NCBI RefSeq assembly: GCF_900103545.1
Contig: NZ_FNHH01000037.1
Location: 1-32,924, forward strand
From: Daejeonella rubra
GTDB lineage: Bacteria; Bacteroidota; Bacteroidia; Sphingobacteriales; Sphingobacteriaceae
Length of the DNA: 32,924 bases
Direction of reading: 5' to 3'
Part shown: piece after piece, positions 8,559 through 15,807 of the stretch
Layout: each line of letters opens with the position of its first letter
Position numbering within the stretch: the first letter of the stretch is position 1
Position numbers and translations under genes: made by a program
Notes under the pieces: model-generated
What the model was told of the DNA's origin: nothing
Seen by the model: only the letters and a program-made list of their open reading frames with translations
The model's database searches: none

Positions 8559-9464
8559 TCAATCAGAATACTTCTCAAATGCAGCCTTATGTGCTTCTTT
8601 CATTTGATTAATAAGGAAAAGCGGTTCAATTACTTTCAGAGCACTGCCATAGGAAAGAAGTTCCTTCACCAGATCAAAAGCGATATAAACTTTTAGCTGT
8701 ACCCGAAACTCGGTTTCATTATCAATAAGTATTTTCTGACTGGGATGCAGTTTCTGAGTTTTCACATATTTACCCTGATAGTGATCGAATGACAAGACCA
8801 CATTTTCAGGAACGGAACCGGATACCGAATTAATGATACCAAAACTATTTCTGAACCTTTCTTTGGGATCAAAGCCTGCCGGATTAGTAAAACGTTTTTT
8901 GGTGAATTCCAAACTCCGGACACGATCAAGGGCATAGGTTTTGACCTCCTCCTTATTCAGATCCTCAGCAATCAGGTACCAGCGACCTTTAAACTCTTTC
9001 AAAAGGTATGGATTTGTCTTTCTTAAAAAAGCTTCATCCTGCCAGAATGATTGATAAGTAAAATTAAGCTGAAAACGGTTTTTGATGGCATGTAAGATCC
9101 CATGAAAATGTTCAAGACCCGATGCTCTTCGCTTTTCAAAGTCCAGAAATCTCGACACCCCCTCATTCAAATGCAGCGCGTTGATTGTATCAAAGGCATC
9201 CAGAATACGCTCATTATACTCCTCATTATCAGTATTTTCTATACGATATTTCTTTCCTGAAAAATCATAGCGTATATCGATCTGAAATAATGAGCGTACA
9301 TCATCCAGGTCACGCTGGAAAGTCCGCAAGGAAGTTTTTAGCTCATAACCCTGCATTTCAGATTCCTTATCCAGATAGGTTTGGATGTCCTTAAAATTTG
9401 CCGGACCAGAACGAAGTTTTTTGATGATGGCGCTGTAGCGAAGAAGGGTTTCTCGTTGGGACAT
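8559..9464 (-). CDS. WYL-domain transcriptional regulator
   Basis: A 301-aa regulator with an N-terminal winged helix-turn-helix (about 1-70, recognition region near RTFQRDLDDV), a WYL domain (about 120-200) with the signature W162-Y163-L164 and the DRVRSLEFTKKRF block, and a C-terminal WCX-like region. WYL domains sense ligands, often nucleic acids or nucleotides, and several WYL regulators (BrxR, CapW) control phage-defence loci. This one lies at the left border of the defence island but is separated from it by a repeat region and faces away, so a link is only suggestive. It converges on the ydbT-like gene. Confidence 0.88.
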   Translation of the reverse strand: MSQRETLLRYSAIIKKLRSGPANFKDIQTYLDKESEMQGYELKTSLRTFQRDLDDVRSLFQIDIRYDFSGKKYRIENTDNEEYNERILDAFDTINALHLNEGVSRFLDFEKRRASGLEHFHGILHAIKNRFQLNFTYQSFWQDEAFLRKTNPYLLKEFKGRWYLIAEDLNKEEVKTYALDRVRSLEFTKKRFTNPAGFDPKERFRNSFGIINSVSGSVPENVVLSFDHYQGKYVKTQKLHPSQKILIDNETEFRVQLKVYIAFDLVKELLSYGSALKVIEPLFLINQMKEAHKAAFEKYSD

Positions 9465-9570
9465 AAGTTTTATATTAATACAAAGTCAAACCTGTTATTT
9501 AATTAAACATCTGAAATATCCATTTTCCAGTTCAATATTTAAAATGAACCACCCCCTTTAATTCCTCCGC

Positions 9571-9664
9571 CAGCGGTGGACACTGGGTGGCTATGAAAAA
9601 TTTACTATAAACTAAAACCCAGTATTAAACCTGATTTTCATATCCGTCATGCTGTCCACCGCTG
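9571..9664. repeat. Structured repeat unit, copy 1 (94 bp)
   Basis: The unit begins cagcggtggaca and ends with the exact complement tgtccaccgctg (12-bp stem). A second nested stem, actgggt/acccagt, lies within it, giving a two-helix fold. It matches copy 2 (9837-9928) at all but a handful of positions, including both stems. Confidence 0.75.
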
Positions 9665-9836
9665 AGTTAAAGTGCTACCTTAAAAATATAATTCCTGCAT
9701 CTTCTACTCTTGTTTGTCTATCAAATTTTCTCTGATTGATGTTCTTCCAACCTCAAAAATTTATTCAGATGATTTGCTCACTTATTTGCTAAAAATTCAT
9801 TAAAAAACAATAAAATCAGCCCTTTTATTCACATTT

Positions 9837-9928
9837 CAGCGGTGGACACTGGGTAGCTATGAAAAATTTGCTAAAATAAAACCCAGTATTAAACCTAATT
9901 TTCTTATCCGTCATGCTGTCCACCGCTG
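9837..9928. repeat. Structured repeat unit, copy 2 (92 bp)
   Basis: Same architecture as copy 1 in the same orientation: 12-bp terminal stem cagcggtggaca/tgtccaccgctg and nested actgggt/acccagt stem. The differences from copy 1 are a few substitutions and a 2-bp deletion in the AT-rich loop; the stems are untouched. Confidence 0.75.
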
Positions 9929-10025
9929 GCGGGGGTAGCACAATGCCTGTGCGCTGGAGGGGGTGGTTTTTGACAATCAGTAGGTTAAAACAATACCTAA
10001 AACCCTATTCTCAAAACCCTTAAAT

Positions 10026-11144
10026 CTAATTTAACCTATTTGACTGAAACCCAATAAATCCTCTGCTTTTAACCTGGGCAAACTCCTTCTCCTCCTGGTT
10101 ATAAATGGCCGTTAGCGTTTGCGGACAATCAATCTCCGATCTATAGCCCAGTTTGTTCGAAAGCACCTGTGCCTTCTCAATTTCCAATTCCTTAAACTCA
10201 TATTTAGCGATCAGCCTCCCCTTTCTCAATAAAGCACTATCCACCTTCGAAATATCGGTATTGAATGAGCAAATGATTTGGATGTTCAGACAATCAGAAA
10301 GTAGTCCGTCGGAAATATTAAGCAAGGTCGAAACCGGTGAATTCCCTTCTTTCTCCCGATCCACAATGATATTTTCAGCATCCTCAATAACAAATATGGA
10401 ATCAGGGTTTTCTATCAGGATAGAGATAAGGTTCGGATCTGCAATAGCAGCAGCCATATTTGGTGGAAGAAAAATTACTTTCTTCTTGACCGAACCAGCC
10501 AGATAGCGGATATAGGATGTCTTGCCCGTGCCCGGCTTACCATGCAATAAAATCAAACCTTTGTCCTTTTTCTTAGAAAGCCTCTTTAAAATAGTCTGGT
10601 GGATCTCCAAAAAATCTTCGTTGTAGTTATCCTGAATATTTAATTTGGGTTTGTTAATTTCAAGTGACATGGTTTCAATACCTGAACCTGAAGAAACAAT
10701 CAGAGAAATTCTGGGATTCCCTTTTGCCTTTTTGAACCTTCTGATTTTTCTGATGATTTCCTCAGCTTTTGAGGAGTCAGTATTTTTAAAAAGTACTCTG
10801 ACAAAAGAACATTGGGTATCAAACTTAACCATCAAATCTCCAGACAAAAAAAAGTACATATTATCTATTTCCGGACGAGTATTCTTTCCCCACTGATACT
10901 TATTAAAATAACTATCAATTATTTCATCATGAAAGATTTTAGTAAACCATTTTATCGCTCTTTTACAATCTATTTCCTTTTCACCAATAACATTTGGAAT
11001 CCGCTTATAATGTGCCATGAATAGATTGAATTCATTATGATCACTTGGGCCGGCATGAGAGAATATCTTCTCTAAACTTACCGCAGTAGTCGTTTTGCTT
11101 AGATCAAAGGCCTGATTTTGTAACTGATTCTGCGCTGTTTCCAT
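10026..11144 (-). CDS. AAA family ATPase, BCS1-like
   Basis: A 372-aa protein. The N-terminal half (about 1-190) matches no family recognised here. The C-terminal half is an AAA ATPase: Walker A GKPGTGKT at 202-209, Walker B IFVIEDAE with D255, a sensor-1 stretch CSFNTD, and an arginine-containing ALLRKGRL motif, an arrangement like BCS1/CbxX-type AAA proteins. It is predicted to be a soluble hexameric ATPase that remodels a protein partner. It diverges from hsdM across a 187-bp shared promoter region, so it may be an accessory of the defence island. BCS1-like ATPases also occur outside defence loci, so this is inference. Confidence 0.8.
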   Translation of the reverse strand: METAQNQLQNQAFDLSKTTTAVSLEKIFSHAGPSDHNEFNLFMAHYKRIPNVIGEKEIDCKRAIKWFTKIFHDEIIDSYFNKYQWGKNTRPEIDNMYFFLSGDLMVKFDTQCSFVRVLFKNTDSSKAEEIIRKIRRFKKAKGNPRISLIVSSGSGIETMSLEINKPKLNIQDNYNEDFLEIHQTILKRLSKKKDKGLILLHGKPGTGKTSYIRYLAGSVKKKVIFLPPNMAAAIADPNLISILIENPDSIFVIEDAENIIVDREKEGNSPVSTLLNISDGLLSDCLNIQIICSFNTDISKVDSALLRKGRLIAKYEFKELEIEKAQVLSNKLGYRSEIDCPQTLTAIYNQEEKEFAQVKSRGFIGFQSNRLN

Positions 11145-11331
11145 AATTTTTTAGGTTTAAAACTCAAATTTAATAGTGAACTAAGACAAAATATGTCGCA
11201 CTAAAACTTTCTTTGAAAAAGAATACGTTTCTCCAAAACTTAACCGCTAGTCCTGAAAAAATATACTAATTTGGGGTTCAAATAAATAATCCGGCTGAAG
11301 TTTTAAGCCCAAATCCATTACCTGAAAATCA
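11145..11331. promoter_or_regulatory. Divergent promoter region, AAA ATPase / type I RM operon
   Basis: This 187-bp AT-rich region lies between two outward-facing genes and must hold both promoters. On the minus strand TAAATTTG (11172-11165) fits the TAnnTTTG -7 box, with TTTG 14 bp upstream, shorter than usual. On the plus strand ctaatttg near 11265-11275 is only a near match. No operator palindrome was recognised. Confidence 0.35.
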
Positions 11332-13680
11332 ATGAATCAAGCAGTACATAATAAATTAGTCTCCTTTATCTGGTCCATTGCTGATGATTGCTTACGCGAT
11401 GTTTATGTGCGTGGGAAATACCGGGATGTAATCCTTCCCATGGTTGTTCTCCGCCGACTCGATGCCTTGCTCGAACCTAGTAAAGATGCTGTTATGGAAG
11501 AGCTTGCCTTCCAGCGAGATGAAGCAAAATTTACAGAGTGGGATGATAGCGGCTTGCGCGAAGCATCCGGATTTGTATTTTATAATACAAGCGAATGGAC
11601 ACTGCAACGCCTGCACGATACCGCCACAAACAGCCAGCAAATATTACAGGCAAATTTTGAAGACTACCTGAACGGTTTCAGTGATAACGTGAAGGAAATC
11701 ATTGAAAAATTCAAGCTGAAAAGTCAGGTGAGGCACATGGCTCAAAAAGATGTGCTCTTAAATGTGCTGGAGAAATTCACCTCCTCCTACATCAATTTAA
11801 CGCCATTTTCAAAAGAAGATCCCGAAGGCAGAAAACTTCCACCACTCAGCAACCTCGGTATGGGCTATGTTTTTGAGGAACTGATTCGCAAGTTCAACGA
11901 AGAAAATAACGAGGAAGCCGGAGAGCATTTCACCCCGCGCGAAGTGATTGAACTGATGACTCACCTGATCTTTGAGCCGGTTAAGGACAACTTGCCACCC
12001 GTAATGACCATTTATGACCCCGCTTGTGGTTCTGGGGGTATGCTCACCGAATCTCAAAACTTTATAAAAGATGAAGACGGACTAATCAAAGCCCGTGGTG
12101 ATGTCCATTTATATGGCAAGGAGATCAATGATGAAACCTATGCCATCTGTAAATCAGACATGATGATCAAGGGCAATGACCCTGAAAATATTCGTGTCGG
12201 ATCAACGCTCAGCACGGATGAGTTTGCCGGGCAGCATTTCAACTTCATGCTATCAAACCCACCCTATGGTAAATCATGGGCAAGTGAGCAGAAGTATATA
12301 AAAGATGGCAAAGACATTATAGATGCCCGTTTCCAGATCAGGCTGAAAGATTATTGGGGTACGCTGGAAGATGCGGATGCAACACCACGTTCATCCGACG
12401 GACAATTACTCTTCCTGATGGAAATGGTAAACAAAATGAAGCCGCTAAGCCAGAGTCCTTCAGGCTCCCGGATTGCATCTGTTCATAATGGATCCAGTCT
12501 CTTTACCGGTGATGCCGGAGGTGGCGAAAGTAATATCCGCAGGTATGTCATTGAAAACGACTGGCTGGAAGCGATCATTCAATTACCGAATAACCTATTT
12601 TATAATACAGGCATTACAACCTATATCTGGATCTTATCCAACAATAAAACTGCCAATCGCACTGGAAAGGTACAGTTAATAGATGCGGGTCAATTATTCA
12701 GAAAGCTCCGCAAGAACCTTGGAAATAAGAACTGCGAATTTGCTCCTGAACATATCCGGGAAATAGTAAAAGTTTATGAGGATCTGCAAACTGCTGAACG
12801 CAAGGGCGATGAAGGTATAGCAGCACAGATCTTTGACAACAGCGATTTCGGCTATTATAAAGCGAGTATCGAACGACCAAAACGCCTCAAAGCTCAGTTT
12901 ACAGAAGAACGGATTGCAGAATTACGCTTCGATAAAAATATGCGAGAGGCGATGCAATGGGCATGGGAAGAATTTGGCGATGAGGTTTACACCAATCTGA
13001 AAGCTCATGAAAAAACTATTTCAGACTGGTGCGAAAAAAATGAGCTGAACCTGAATACCAAACAAAGCAAGGCCCTGGTTTCTGAGCAAACCTGGCAAAA
13101 AGGTGCAGAACTGATGGCTCTCGCTACATCACTTATGGCTAAGATCGGGCAGGAAGAATACAGCGACTTCAACCGTTTCAGCGAAATGGTAAATGATGCC
13201 CTGAAAGAAAGTAAAAGCAAAGCCTCTGCCTCAGAGAAAAATGCGATTCTGAATGCGGTATGCTGGTACGATGAATCTGCCGAAAAAGTAATCAAAGGTA
13301 TTGTCAAACTCGAAGGACAGAAATTGCAGCAAGTTCTCGAACATTTGAGATGCGAAGAAAGCCAGCTGGCAGATTTCGGTTATTTCCCGACTGATAAAAA
13401 AGGACATTACATCCAGTACGAAACAGAAAGCGATCTGCGGGATACCGAAAATGTGCCGTTGAAGGAAAATATCCATAAATATTTTCTGAGGGAAGTTAAG
13501 CCCCATGTAGCAGAAGCCTGGATAAATTTAGATGCTACCAAAATCGGTTATGAGATCAGCTTTAACAAGTACTTCTACAAACATAAACCGCTGCGAAGCA
13601 TTGAGGATGTAAGTGCTGATATTTTAAAGCTGGAAGCGGAGAGCGATGGACTGATCCGGGAGATCTTATCATTGAGTTAA
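11332..13680 (+). CDS. hsdM: Type I RM DNA methyltransferase subunit HsdM
   Basis: HsdM is the N6-adenine methyltransferase subunit of a type I restriction-modification complex; two M and one S subunit methylate, and HsdR adds cleavage. The N-terminal HsdM domain covers about 1-160. The N6_Mtase domain follows, with the family block EEAGEHFTPREVIELM, SAM-binding DPACGSGGML at 229-238 and catalytic NPPY at 309-312. At 782 aa it is much longer than classical HsdM (about 500-530 aa): residues after about 490 form an additional, mostly helical and charged extension. It opens the operon and its stop is 2 nt before the hsdS frame. All key motifs are intact. Confidence 0.95.
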   Translation: MNQAVHNKLVSFIWSIADDCLRDVYVRGKYRDVILPMVVLRRLDALLEPSKDAVMEELAFQRDEAKFTEWDDSGLREASGFVFYNTSEWTLQRLHDTATNSQQILQANFEDYLNGFSDNVKEIIEKFKLKSQVRHMAQKDVLLNVLEKFTSSYINLTPFSKEDPEGRKLPPLSNLGMGYVFEELIRKFNEENNEEAGEHFTPREVIELMTHLIFEPVKDNLPPVMTIYDPACGSGGMLTESQNFIKDEDGLIKARGDVHLYGKEINDETYAICKSDMMIKGNDPENIRVGSTLSTDEFAGQHFNFMLSNPPYGKSWASEQKYIKDGKDIIDARFQIRLKDYWGTLEDADATPRSSDGQLLFLMEMVNKMKPLSQSPSGSRIASVHNGSSLFTGDAGGGESNIRRYVIENDWLEAIIQLPNNLFYNTGITTYIWILSNNKTANRTGKVQLIDAGQLFRKLRKNLGNKNCEFAPEHIREIVKVYEDLQTAERKGDEGIAAQIFDNSDFGYYKASIERPKRLKAQFTEERIAELRFDKNMREAMQWAWEEFGDEVYTNLKAHEKTISDWCEKNELNLNTKQSKALVSEQTWQKGAELMALATSLMAKIGQEEYSDFNRFSEMVNDALKESKSKASASEKNAILNAVCWYDESAEKVIKGIVKLEGQKLQQVLEHLRCEESQLADFGYFPTDKKGHYIQYETESDLRDTENVPLKENIHKYFLREVKPHVAEAWINLDATKIGYEISFNKYFYKHKPLRSIEDVSADILKLEAESDGLIREILSLS

Positions 13681-13682
13681 CA

Positions 13683-15038
13683 TTGACCATGGAATACAAA
13701 ATGAATACAAAAATGAATATCAGTCTGCCGAAATATGAGCAGTACAAAGATTCCGGGGTGGAATGGTTGGGGGAGATTCCGGAAGAATGGCAAACAACAA
13801 AAGTTAAAAATGTATTTACATTAATAATTGATCCTGCGCCAAAGAATAACGCCTTTGAGTTGTTGTCAGTTTATACTGACATCGGAGTTAAGCCTAGAAG
13901 AGAATTGGAAGAAAGAGGAAATAAAGCATCAACCACTGATGGATATTGGTTTGTTAAAAAGGGGGATATTGTTGTGAATAAACTTTTGGCCTGGATGGGT
14001 GCCATTGGAGTATCTAACTATGATGGAGTAACAAGTCCAGCATATGATATATTAAGAGCCAAAATTAAGATTGAAAGTAATTTTTTTCATTATTTATTTA
14101 GAAATGATGCATGCATTTCTGAGTTAAAAAGACACTCACGAGGGATAATGGATATGAGATTAAGATTATACTTTGACAAATTCGGTGATATTATTATTCC
14201 TTTTCCAAAGTATGAAGAACAGCTGAATATTGTTAGTTTCCTCGACCGTAAAACCGCAATAATAGACCAGGCCATAGGCATCAACGAAAAGCAAATTGAA
14301 TTATTAAAAGAACGCAGGCAAATACTTATCCATAAGGCAGTTACGCGGGGGTTAAACCCTGATGTGAAGATGAAGGATAGTAGGGTGGAATGGATTGGAG
14401 AGATACCGGAGGGGTGGGAGGTGAAGAAGCTTAGATATTTGGCTAATTGTTTCCCAAGTAATGTGGATAAACATAGCAAAGTAAATGAAAAAGAAGTTAG
14501 GCTTTGCAATTATACAGACGTTTATAAAAATGATTTTATTACTGATGATATGGATTTAATGGTTGCAACCGCATCCGATGAGCAAATCAATAAATTCACA
14601 CTTAAAAAAGGAGATATTGTAATTACTAAAGATTCTGAAACTGCAAGTGATATTGCAGTACCAACTTACATCAAGGAAAACTTAACAAATGTAATTTGTG
14701 GCTATCATCTTGCTATTATTAAAACTTATCAAATTAATTACAGCAAATATCTTTTTCAAGCCCTAAAAACAAAGTTATTCAACACACAATTTGAAATTTG
14801 CTCTAATGGAATTACAAGGGTAGGTCTCGGAAATTCGGATTTAAGGAATGGCTATTTTTTATTGCCCTCACCGCAAGAACAGATTGAAATAGCAGAATTT
14901 ATCGAGAAAGGAACCGCAAAAATAGCAACTGCAATTTCTCTCAAAGAACAAGAAATCGAAAAGTTAAAAGAATACAAAGCCACATTGATCAACAGTGCGG
15001 TAACCGGTAAGATTAAAGTTTGTGAACCGATAAATTAA
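13683..15038 (+). CDS. hsdS: Type I RM specificity subunit HsdS
   Basis: HsdS recognises the split DNA target through two target-recognition domains joined by helical spacers. The 451 aa show the usual internal duplication: D-S-GVEWLGEIPEEW at about 23-36 opens the first half and DSRVEWIGEIPEGW at about 232-245 opens the second, 209 residues apart. Each half ends with a helical spacer (LLKERRQILIHKAVTRG; KLKEYKATLINSAVTGKIKV). Several ATGs are possible (13683, 13689, 13701, 13713); the family usually begins near LPKYEQYKDSG, so 13713 or 13701 may be the true start. Parts of both halves are AT-rich compared with hsdM, consistent with exchange of recognition domains. Target sequence is not predictable here. 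Confidence 0.94.
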   Translation: MTMEYKMNTKMNISLPKYEQYKDSGVEWLGEIPEEWQTTKVKNVFTLIIDPAPKNNAFELLSVYTDIGVKPRRELEERGNKASTTDGYWFVKKGDIVVNKLLAWMGAIGVSNYDGVTSPAYDILRAKIKIESNFFHYLFRNDACISELKRHSRGIMDMRLRLYFDKFGDIIIPFPKYEEQLNIVSFLDRKTAIIDQAIGINEKQIELLKERRQILIHKAVTRGLNPDVKMKDSRVEWIGEIPEGWEVKKLRYLANCFPSNVDKHSKVNEKEVRLCNYTDVYKNDFITDDMDLMVATASDEQINKFTLKKGDIVITKDSETASDIAVPTYIKENLTNVICGYHLAIIKTYQINYSKYLFQALKTKLFNTQFEICSNGITRVGLGNSDLRNGYFLLPSPQEQIEIAEFIEKGTAKIATAISLKEQEIEKLKEYKATLINSAVTGKIKVCEPIN

Positions 15039-15044
15039 AAATTT

Positions 15045-15626
15045 ATGAAAGATAACATACTATCAGAAATTGAAGATTGTATTGAACGTTTCGATACAAT
15101 GGGCCTTGCAATGAATGTAGAGATCCTACTCACTTTAACAGATGAAGAGGATGCCTCAAAAGAATTGTCCTTGATTTTATTCAAAAGCTATACTAGCTAC
15201 AAAGAAGAAGGTACCGCTCAGTTAATGGAAACAATTATTAGGGTCAACCCACAATTAGCTCTGCTCAAATTTCCTGAAAATTATCTCTTTCGTTTAGCTG
15301 TTTTAAAAGGATCAATTGAATTATATGAGTGCTACCTAGAAGAGGCCATTGAGCCCTTTCTTACCGATAAAACAGAAGATGAGGTTTTTGAATGCTATTC
15401 GGAACTTTATGCCATTGCAGAGAAGATGAATGAAGCCTTCTTTACAAAATATGTAAAGTGCATTAAAGGATTAGATTTTAACGGAGCGGTTAATCATAAT
15501 GAAGCAAATAGTGGTCCATTGCTAATACATAAGGAGGATTTTGATGTAATGAATGATGCAATAGAAAAATACAATACGATTGTTGGCAGGAGAGATATTT
15601 TGGCAGATTTAACTAAGAGGATTTAA
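15045..15626 (+). CDS. Unknown protein inside the type I RM operon
   Basis: A 193-aa acidic, apparently all-helical protein with no signal peptide, membrane helix or family recognised. It begins 6 nt after the hsdS stop, so it is probably co-transcribed with hsdM and hsdS. It is followed by a 181-nt gap that ends in a relic of an hsdS tail. Because it sits between an intact hsdS end and that relic, it may be cargo that came in during exchange of hsdS. Possible roles are an accessory or a modulator of the restriction complex; none is shown by the sequence. Confidence 0.65.
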   Translation: MKDNILSEIEDCIERFDTMGLAMNVEILLTLTDEEDASKELSLILFKSYTSYKEEGTAQLMETIIRVNPQLALLKFPENYLFRLAVLKGSIELYECYLEEAIEPFLTDKTEDEVFECYSELYAIAEKMNEAFFTKYVKCIKGLDFNGAVNHNEANSGPLLIHKEDFDVMNDAIEKYNTIVGRRDILADLTKRI

Positions 15627-15769
15627 ATAGGATTATTGATATTCTGGTGCAGAGTATTCATAATAAAATGGAATTATGATTAATCTTATTTGTGGCTGAG
15701 ATAATCTATATCATATTTTCTCAATCGCAACAAAACAATAGTTTTAGTTAATATAATTCATATTGATAA

Positions 15770-15805
15770 ACCTGTGCGGTAACGGGGAAGTTAAAAGTAA
15801 AATAA
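15770..15805 (+). pseudogene. Relic of an hsdS 3' end
   Basis: The 36 bases encode T-C-A-V-T-G-K-L-K-V-K-stop, the characteristic last residues of HsdS proteins; the intact hsdS at 14999-15038 ends in NSAVTGKIKV with clearly similar DNA (gtgcggtaac shared exactly). Stop codons lie immediately upstream in this frame, so only about 11 codons survive. It directly precedes the first DUF262 gene (ATG at 15808) and explains why the longer TTG-initiated frame of that gene is not credible. Confidence 0.7.
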
Positions 15806-15807
15806 AT

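Larger units (their letters stand above)
9547..9968. mobile_element. Candidate non-autonomous inverted-repeat element (composite)
   Basis: The segment is closed by aaccaccccc (9547-9556) and its complement gggggtggtt (9959-9968). Inside these, a perfect 16-bp inverted pair, ccgccagcggtggaca (9567-9582) and its complement (9917-9932), encloses both structured units. No transposase is encoded, so if mobile it would be a MITE-like passenger. No clear target-site duplication was seen at its ends. An alternative is a pair of structured RNA genes or terminators that were duplicated in place. Confidence 0.45.
9465..10025. other. Intergenic region with paired structured repeats
   Basis: No gene is seen in this 560-bp gap. 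It contains two near-identical about 93-bp units that are each closed by 12-bp inverted ends (listed separately), a 172-bp AT-rich spacer between them without evident coding capacity, and outer inverted repeats that enclose the whole set. Confidence 0.7.

Noticed and set aside
9465..10025. Complete insertion sequence
   Set aside because: Inverted ends are present but no transposase frame lies between them.
14090..14509. 139-codon minus-strand frame inside hsdS
   Set aside because: Antisense to an intact hsdS in AT-rich DNA; no domain or ribosome site.
15763..15807. TTG-started N-terminal extension of the first DUF262 gene
   Set aside because: This stretch is the relic of an hsdS tail read in another frame; ATG 15808 gives a typical DUF262 start.
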